A stretch of DNA of 64,000 bases from Candidatus Accumulibacter phosphatis (GTDB lineage Bacteria > Pseudomonadota > Gammaproteobacteria > Burkholderiales > Rhodocyclaceae): positions 1 through 64,000 of the forward strand of contig NZ_SPMY01000025.1 in NCBI RefSeq assembly GCF_012939955.1, given 5' to 3'. The notes under the pieces were generated by a model. The model ran no database searches, was not told the origin of the DNA, and was given only the letters and a program-made list of their open reading frames with translations. Both the position numbers and the translations under genes were made by a program. Below, in pieces: positions 59,153 through 64,000 of this stretch (position 1 is its first letter; the number at the start of each line of letters is the position of its first letter).

Positions 59153-61195
59153 ATGTTCTCGCTCTCATCTCTTGGCGACAAGTTCATTAGCGATTCGTCA
59201 CCTTACAGCGATCCCGCAGCGGCGGCCCGGCGCATCAATCGGCGACGACTGCGCGTATTCCTCATTGTCTTCACCTTGAGCTTGCTGCCCGGACTGGCCT
59301 GGAATCTGCTCCGTTCGCCCGAATACCGGGCGACTGCACGCGTGCAAATTTCATCCGGCGCGGTGGCTGCCCAGACGGTAGCGAGCAGCGCTGGTTGGAA
59401 CGCGGAGCTGCGGCCTGCGCAGCCGATCGACGTGCTCACGCAGGCCCAGGTCCTCACCAGTCGCCCCCTTTTCGAGGAGGTCTCTCGCCGCTTGCTCAAA
59501 GACGGTCACGATGACCCCTTCGTGGGCGTCGATGCTGCACTTGCCCTGCAGAACGCGGTCACCGCCACCCCAATCCTGGGGACGGATATCGTCGAATTGC
59601 AGGCTACCGGGGCTTCGCCGCAACTGCTGACGAAAGTCGTCAATACGCTGATCGAAACCTATCATGAGCAGTCATTGACGACGCACAGCAATGCCTCCGA
59701 CGAAGCCATTGTCAATCTACGCGACGAAGTCGAGCGACTCGGCGACAGCATGGCCGAAAAACGCGCCCAATTGGCGGCCTTCCGGGAAACAAGCGGCGTC
59801 GTTTCGTCCGAACGTAGTGAAAATCAGGCCTTGGTGCGGATCAAAGGCCTCTCCGAGTCACTCAACAAGGCAAACGAGGATTTCGCAAAAGCCGATGCCC
59901 GGCTGCGCACCCTGCGCGAATCCGCGGCTAGCGGCCGCAGTCCCGTTCTTGCCAAAGACAACCCGACGCTGGCTTCGATAGAGCACCGCGTTTCTGTGAC
60001 CCGCGAGCAACTGCGGGATATGGAACGTAGCTATACGCCTGCGTTCATGGCCATGGACCCGACGGCGCGAGCCCTGCGCGCGCGCCTGAGCGAACTCGAA
60101 CAACAGTTGCTGAGCAGCCGCTCGGCCAGTCAGCAGGCGGCGCTGGCGAACGCCGAAGAAGACGCGGCGGGAGCTAGTGCGACGGTCGAACGCTTACGCG
60201 GCCAGCTCGACGAGCAACGGCGAACAGCGCAGGTGGCTGCCGCGAACTTCCAGGAAGCCAAGGCGATGGAAGACGATCTGGTGCGGCTCGAAGGAGCGCG
60301 ACGCAATGCCAGCGAACGCCTGGCCAAGCTCGAAGCGACTGAAAACACCCGCCAGCCAAAGCTGACGCTGATCGAGTCCGCCAGTGTGCCCGAGAAACCA
60401 TGGCGCCCCGACTATCTGCGCGATGGCCTGATCAACCTGGCCGCGTCCTTTTCGCTCGGCTTGCTGGCCATGTGGTTCGTCGAACTGTTCAATCGTTCGC
60501 CAGCGCCAGCAGCGCTCGGGACGACCACGGTCGTCGTCTCCCAGCCTTCACCGACCCCGAGTGTCGAAGCGCCGAAACCACTCCCCGGCTTGACCTACGA
60601 TGCCGCTTGCCGAGTCCTTCCACAACTGCCAACGGCGGCGAGCGTCGGCCGCGAACTGACTCAGGACGAGCTTGCCGCTCTGCTGGCTGCCGCCGACGGC
60701 GAGGCGCGTTTGCTGTGCGCGACGCTGCTTCTTGGGCTGACGCTAGATGAGCTCAGGGAACTGGCGGTCAAGGATGTCGACGGCGCGAGCTCGCACCTGA
60801 GCGTGCGTGGCGCCTGGGCAAGGACACTGGCGATGCCTGGCTGGCTGGCGCAGACACTGGAGAAACATGGCGGCGAAGACCCAGACAAGTTACTGTTCTG
60901 CGCTTCATCAGGGCAGCAACTTGCGGCATCCGAGATCATCTCCCGGATCACTTGCGCCGCGCTGGATGCTGGGCTGGACGCCGCCGCATCGGTATCGCCA
61001 GCAGCCTTGCGGCACACGTACATCATCAACCTGATCAATCAGAACGTGCGTTTCTCGGATCTTGGGCCCCTCGTCGGACGTCTGAGCAGCGAAGAGCTTG
61101 CGTCATACGCAGCCGTCAGTTCGGGGCCACGGCAAGTTCGCGGCGCTGACGTTGATACCATCATGCCGGCCTTGCGGAGCGCAGAAACGACTTGA
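59153..61195 (+). CDS. Wzz/GumC-type polysaccharide co-polymerase with tyrosine-recombinase-like C-terminus
   Basis: A 680-residue inner-membrane protein. TM1 is at ~33-52, followed by a periplasmic region with Wzz text (YRATARVQISS) and long coiled coils (~190-400). The GNVR-like KLEATENTRQPKLTLIESAS and PEKPWRPDYLR lead to TM2 at ~426-446. This is the layout of chain-length regulators of exopolysaccharide export. After a Pro/Thr linker, residues ~500-660 resemble a tyrosine recombinase catalytic domain: ELTQDELAALLAAADG, LLGLTLDELRELAVKDVD, LLFCASSG, SPAALRHTYIINLINQ and Tyr652. The first Arg, the Lys, the first box-II His and the LGH His are replaced; Arg620 and Tyr652 remain. Recombination is therefore unlikely. 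ATG 59153 is directly before the conserved start. Confidence 0.82.
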   Translation: MFSLSSLGDKFISDSSPYSDPAAAARRINRRRLRVFLIVFTLSLLPGLAWNLLRSPEYRATARVQISSGAVAAQTVASSAGWNAELRPAQPIDVLTQAQVLTSRPLFEEVSRRLLKDGHDDPFVGVDAALALQNAVTATPILGTDIVELQATGASPQLLTKVVNTLIETYHEQSLTTHSNASDEAIVNLRDEVERLGDSMAEKRAQLAAFRETSGVVSSERSENQALVRIKGLSESLNKANEDFAKADARLRTLRESAASGRSPVLAKDNPTLASIEHRVSVTREQLRDMERSYTPAFMAMDPTARALRARLSELEQQLLSSRSASQQAALANAEEDAAGASATVERLRGQLDEQRRTAQVAAANFQEAKAMEDDLVRLEGARRNASERLAKLEATENTRQPKLTLIESASVPEKPWRPDYLRDGLINLAASFSLGLLAMWFVELFNRSPAPAALGTTTVVVSQPSPTPSVEAPKPLPGLTYDAACRVLPQLPTAASVGRELTQDELAALLAAADGEARLLCATLLLGLTLDELRELAVKDVDGASSHLSVRGAWARTLAMPGWLAQTLEKHGGEDPDKLLFCASSGQQLAASEIISRITCAALDAGLDAAASVSPAALRHTYIINLINQNVRFSDLGPLVGRLSSEELASYAAVSSGPRQVRGADVDTIMPALRSAETT

Positions 61196-61309
61196 CCGAG
61201 ATGCCGAGGAGTAACGGTCTGTGCCGCCGAGCAGGCACCGCCGGCCGGCCCGGCCATCGCTACTGCGACCTTTGGCAAGCACGGCATGCTCCCGCCGGCA
61301 AACCACCTG

Positions 61310-62080
61310 CTAAAACCGTGCAAGACCCTTTGACACCTCGCGGAGTTCGGCACGCAAGTCCCTGTAATCAGGAACTATTGCACCAAGGATGCGCCAAAAC
61401 TCCGGGCTGTGGTTCATCTCGCGCAGGTGCGCGAGTTCGTGCGCCACGACGTAGTCGATGACTGTTGGCGGGAAATGAATCAGCCGCCAGTTGAGGTGAA
61501 TGCCGCTGCGCAGGCTGCAACTTCCCCAGCGCGTTCGCGCTGACGACAGCGACAGCCGTGGCAGCGTCACGCCGAGCAGCGGCGCGTAGTGGGCGAGGCG
61601 CTCGGCGAACAGCTCGCGGGCCTTTTCGCGCAGTGCTTTCTCGAGCACGCGTGCAGCTTCTGTCGGTGCGCGCAGGCATAGGGTGAGTGTCGGCTCGGTC
61701 GCCTGCAGGTTCCAGACGCCGCGATTGGCGCCGAGCGCGAGACGGATGCGCAGCGGCTTGCCGAGCACTGGTAGCTGCAGCCCGTCAGTGATCTGCAGCA
61801 CTTCGGGCGCTCGCCGCGTGGACCATTCGTCGAGTTTCTCGCCGATCCACTGACCATGCTGCAGGAGCATGCTTTCGACCTCGCGCAGCGAGGCACGGCG
61901 CGGTGCGCCGACGCGCAGGCCGCGGTGGTCGATGGTCAATCCGATGGTGCGCCGGCTGGCCCGGCGCAAGACATAGGCAACCGTGCGCTCGCCCAGTTCG
62001 ATGCTGCGGGCTGTTTCCCCAGCGGGTAGCGCAGGCAGTGAAGGCTCGCCGGGAGAGGCCGCGTCAGGCAGCCACGACAT
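61310..62080 (-). CDS. YgjP-like metallopeptidase (M48 / SprT-like)
   Basis: A 256-residue predicted zinc peptidase. The active site is VAHELAHLREMNHSPEFW, giving HExxH plus a third ligand His. Upstream text is YVLRRASRRTIGLTIDHRGLRV, typical of YgjP (DUF45). The cellular substrate is unknown. It is the last gene of a glyS-gmhB-plsC-ygjP run; its start overlaps the plsC 3' end by 17 bases. ATG 62080 gives a slightly longer N-terminus than E. coli YgjP. Confidence 0.88.
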   Translation of the reverse strand: MSWLPDAASPGEPSLPALPAGETARSIELGERTVAYVLRRASRRTIGLTIDHRGLRVGAPRRASLREVESMLLQHGQWIGEKLDEWSTRRAPEVLQITDGLQLPVLGKPLRIRLALGANRGVWNLQATEPTLTLCLRAPTEAARVLEKALREKARELFAERLAHYAPLLGVTLPRLSLSSARTRWGSCSLRSGIHLNWRLIHFPPTVIDYVVAHELAHLREMNHSPEFWRILGAIVPDYRDLRAELREVSKGLARF

Positions 62081-62816
62081 CTACGACAGCGGCAGGCGCC
62101 GGGTAGCGGTGCGGCGAGAGGCGGCGCATTTCTTCCTCTATCCAGGCCGCGGCCAGAGTGTTGATCCTGGCCGCCGATTTCTCGGCCGGGTCGATCGGCG
62201 GGCCGATGCTGACGGTGATCAGGCCGGGCTTGATCCGGAAGGCATCCCTTCCCCAGATTTCACCAGCGTTGTGCGCCACCGGTACCACCAGCGCGCCGGC
62301 GCGGACCGCCAGGTGCGCGCCGCCGGGCTTGTAGCGACAGGTTTCGCCGGGCGCGACACGGGTGCCTTCGGGGAAGATCACCACCCAGTAGCCAGCGGCG
62401 AGACGGTCGCCTCCCTGGTCGAAGATCTGCTTGAGAGCGTCCTTGGCGGCGGCACGGTCGATGGAGATCATTTTCAGCGCCGCCAGGCCCCAGCCAAAGA
62501 AAGGCACGCGCAGCAGCTCTTTCTTGAGCACGAAGACCAGCGGCGGAAAAATCTCCTGCAGGCCGACCGTCTCCCACGCCGCCTGGTGTTTGGCGAGGAC
62601 GATCGATGGCCTGGCGGGAATGTTTTCGCGCCCGATGACCTGGTAGCGAATGCCCAGAACGTGGCGCGAGAGGGCCATGAAGCCGCTTCGCCAGAAGGCG
62701 ATGATCGCGTAGCGCGCAGTGATCGGCAAGGCGATGGCCAGCGTGACGAGCACTCCGAAAGGGATCGTCCACAGGCTGACCAGGAGCAGGAACAGCGCCG
62801 AACGGATAACGATCAT
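62064..62816 (-). CDS. plsC: 1-acyl-sn-glycerol-3-phosphate acyltransferase
   Basis: A 250-residue membrane acyltransferase making phosphatidic acid. A hydrophobic N-terminus (~5-40) precedes the active motif KHQAAWET, where the usual H-x4-D is H-x4-E as in many betaproteobacterial homologues. Glycerol-3-phosphate-binding FPEGTRVAPGE and a VPVAHNAGE block follow. ATG 62816 overlaps the gmhB stop (TGATG); GTG one codon earlier is possible. This is a stand-alone PlsC, distinct from the fused domain at 34.7 kb. Confidence 0.92.
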   Translation of the reverse strand: MIVIRSALFLLLVSLWTIPFGVLVTLAIALPITARYAIIAFWRSGFMALSRHVLGIRYQVIGRENIPARPSIVLAKHQAAWETVGLQEIFPPLVFVLKKELLRVPFFGWGLAALKMISIDRAAAKDALKQIFDQGGDRLAAGYWVVIFPEGTRVAPGETCRYKPGGAHLAVRAGALVVPVAHNAGEIWGRDAFRIKPGLITVSIGPPIDPAEKSAARINTLAAAWIEEEMRRLSPHRYPAPAAVVDVVAA

Positions 62817-63355
62817 CACGAGGAGAGCAGAATATGCTCGGTGGCCGCCGCGAGATCGGGGAAGACCAGCGTTCCGTCCGGCAGGCCACCGGCCTCGACC
62901 GTCTGCGCGCCCAGGCCGGTCAGGACCAACAGCGGCTGGGCGCCGACGGCCGCTGCGGCGAGCAGGTCGCGCAGGGTATCGCCGACCGCCGGGACGCCGC
63001 TCAGATCGACATTGAAGCAGTCGGCAATACGCTCATACATGCCGGGCTTCGGTTTGCGGCAGGCGCAATGCGCGTCGACCGAATGCGGGCAATAGAAAAT
63101 GGCGTCGATGCGGCCGCCGCAGCTCTGCAGCGCGCGGCACATCTTGTCGTGGATGGCGTTCAGCGTATCCATGTCGAACAGCCCGCGACCGACGCCCGAC
63201 TGATTGGTCGCCAGGACCACCTTGTAGCCGGCCTGATTGAGGCGGGCGATGGCTTCCAGGCTGCCGGGGATCGGCCGCCATTCGGCCGGTGACTTGATGA
63301 ACTGCTTCGAGTCGTAGTTGATGACACCGTCGCGGTCGAGGATGACGAGTTTCAT
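62816..63355 (-). CDS. gmhB: D-glycero-beta-D-manno-heptose 1,7-bisphosphate 7-phosphatase
   Basis: A 179-residue HAD phosphatase of LPS heptose synthesis. Motif I is [14 protein letters not shown], motif II is [13 protein letters not shown], and the zinc loop is [18 protein letters not shown]. The [13 protein letters not shown] motif completes the site. It starts at ATG 63355, overlapping the glyS stop by four bases. Order glyS-gmhB-plsC is conserved in Betaproteobacteria. Confidence 0.94.
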   Translation of the reverse strand: MKLVILDRDGVINYDSKQFIKSPAEWRPIPGSLEAIARLNQAGYKVVLATNQSGVGRGLFDMDTLNAIHDKMCRALQSCGGRIDAIFYCPHSVDAHCACRKPKPGMYERIADCFNVDLSGVPAVGDTLRDLLAAAAVGAQPLLVLTGLGAQTVEAGGLPDGTLVFPDLAAATEHILLSS

Positions 63356-64000
63356 ACGGCCAGCTTGGCGATGTCGGCGACCGCGTTGAACTGCTCGAAG
63401 AGCGCTTTCAGGAGGCCCAGACGGTTACCGCGCAGCGCGGGGTCGGGAACATTGACCATCACTTCGGCGAAGAAACGGTCCACCTCGGCGCGTACCGAAG
63501 CCAGTACTTTCAGCGCCTCGGCGTAGTCCTCGTTGGCGACGTGCGACTTGACCAGCGGGGCGATCAGGCGCACGCGCTCGAAGAGCGCTTTCTCGGCGTC
63601 TTCCTCGAGCAGCGCGACGTCCGCTTCGGGCAGGTTCGCATCGGCCTTCTTCAGGATGTTGCCGATGCGCTTGTTGGCCGCGGCCAGTGCCAGCGATTCG
63701 GGCAGCTGCTGGAACTCGCGTACCGCTGCCAGGCGGGCGGGAACCCGGTCGATGCGGGTCGGTTGTTGCGCCAGCACCGCTTCGATGACGTCGATCGAGT
63801 AGCCGGCGTCTCTGAGCGTGCCGCGCAGACGGTCGAGCATGAAGACCAGCAGCGGCTGGGTGACCGGTTCGAGCTGAATGCCCTGCGCCTGCAGTGCCTG
63901 CGCGGCGGTCTCGATCAACTCCGCCAGGTCGAGCGGCAGCGGCGTTTCCATCAGGATGCGCAGCACTCCGAGAGCGGCGCGGCGCAGGCCGAAAGGATCC
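63352..64000 (-). CDS. glyS: Glycine--tRNA ligase beta subunit, C-terminal part (cut by window edge)
   Basis: The last ~216 residues of GlyS, part of the alpha2beta2 glycyl-tRNA synthetase. The frame is open to base 64000 and begins [19 protein letters not shown], the conserved central motif. The C-terminal anticodon-binding (DALR-like) region contains [31 protein letters not shown] and [16 protein letters not shown]. The upstream portion and glyQ lie outside the window. It is the first visible gene of a four-gene operon. Confidence 0.95.
   Translation of the reverse strand, partial: DPFGLRRAALGVLRILMETPLPLDLAELIETAAQALQAQGIQLEPVTQPLLVFMLDRLRGTLRDAGYSIDVIEAVLAQQPTRIDRVPARLAAVREFQQLPESLALAAANKRIGNILKKADANLPEADVALLEEDAEKALFERVRLIAPLVKSHVANEDYAEALKVLASVRAEVDRFFAEVMVNVPDPALRGNRLGLLKALFEQFNAVADIAKLAV

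Noticed and set aside
1-64000. Prophage or integrative element suggested by the integrase-like domain and IS end
   Set aside because: No phage structural genes, attachment-site pair or tRNA target was seen. The integrase-like domain is a tail of a membrane protein with most catalytic residues replaced.

Overview
The window is a high-GC chromosomal stretch from a Betaproteobacterium. It most resembles Rhodocyclales of the Candidatus Accumulibacter type, which is an inference from gene content and not from a marker gene. Supporting signs are an intracellular-type PHB depolymerase and a PhaC-like enzyme, a periplasmic nitrate reductase operon, 6S RNA next to zapA, a cobalamin riboswitch with btuBCD, two bacteriohemerythrins, and the order glyS-gmhB-plsC-YgjP peptidase. 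No rRNA, tRNA or CRISPR array was seen.

Layout. 1-0.7 kb: ISAs1 transposase end abutting a broken Crp/Fnr gene. 0.9-4.6 kb: an atypical heme-copper oxidase subunit I with TlpA, a ComB-like phosphatase and an alpha/beta hydrolase. 4.8-5.2 kb: back-to-back relics of a [NiFe]-hydrogenase small subunit and a sensor kinase. 5.4-14.5 kb: fumC, PHB depolymerase fusion, enoyl-CoA hydratase, PhaC-like enzyme, acyl-CoA ligase. 14.6-23.3 kb: envelope genes (LTA-synthase-like, SMP-30-like, a broken GH18/NodB/GT2 gene, dsbD, cutA). 23.4-26.8 kb: hydrolase, 2Fe-2S ferredoxin, DnaJ-like and VanZ genes. 27-35 kb: glycosyltransferase, P450, methyltransferase, bluB, napF and an ACP-acyl ligase-acyltransferase fusion. 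35.4-40.9 kb: napDAGHB behind an FNR-type promoter. 41-46 kb: 6S RNA, zapA, a ZapB-like gene, cobalamin riboswitch, btuBCD. 46-58.6 kb: diguanylate cyclase, hemerythrins, two ABC-F ATPases, purU, thrH, gloA, an FmdE-like gene and an OmpA lipoprotein. 59.2-64 kb: a polysaccharide co-polymerase with an integrase-like tail, then the glyS operon.

The genes point to a metabolism that alternates between storage and respiration: PHA turnover and fatty-acyl activation, fumarase, nitrate respiration under anaerobic control, cobalamin uptake plus lower-ligand synthesis, and cell-surface polysaccharide or lipid modification. A TTAA-bounded interspersed repeat of about 125 bp, with a longer 160-204 bp version, occurs at least eight times between genes and twice supplies the stop codon of an intact gene. 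Many otherwise conserved genes (dsbD, napB, btuB, purU, an ABC-F gene, the GH18/GT2 gene, the crp-like gene) carry single-base indels, mostly in homopolymers. This pattern looks more like consensus error than biology.

The most unusual coding object is the Wzz/GumC-type protein at 59.15-61.2 kb. Its cytoplasmic C-terminus has the layout of a tyrosine recombinase catalytic domain in which most catalytic residues are replaced.
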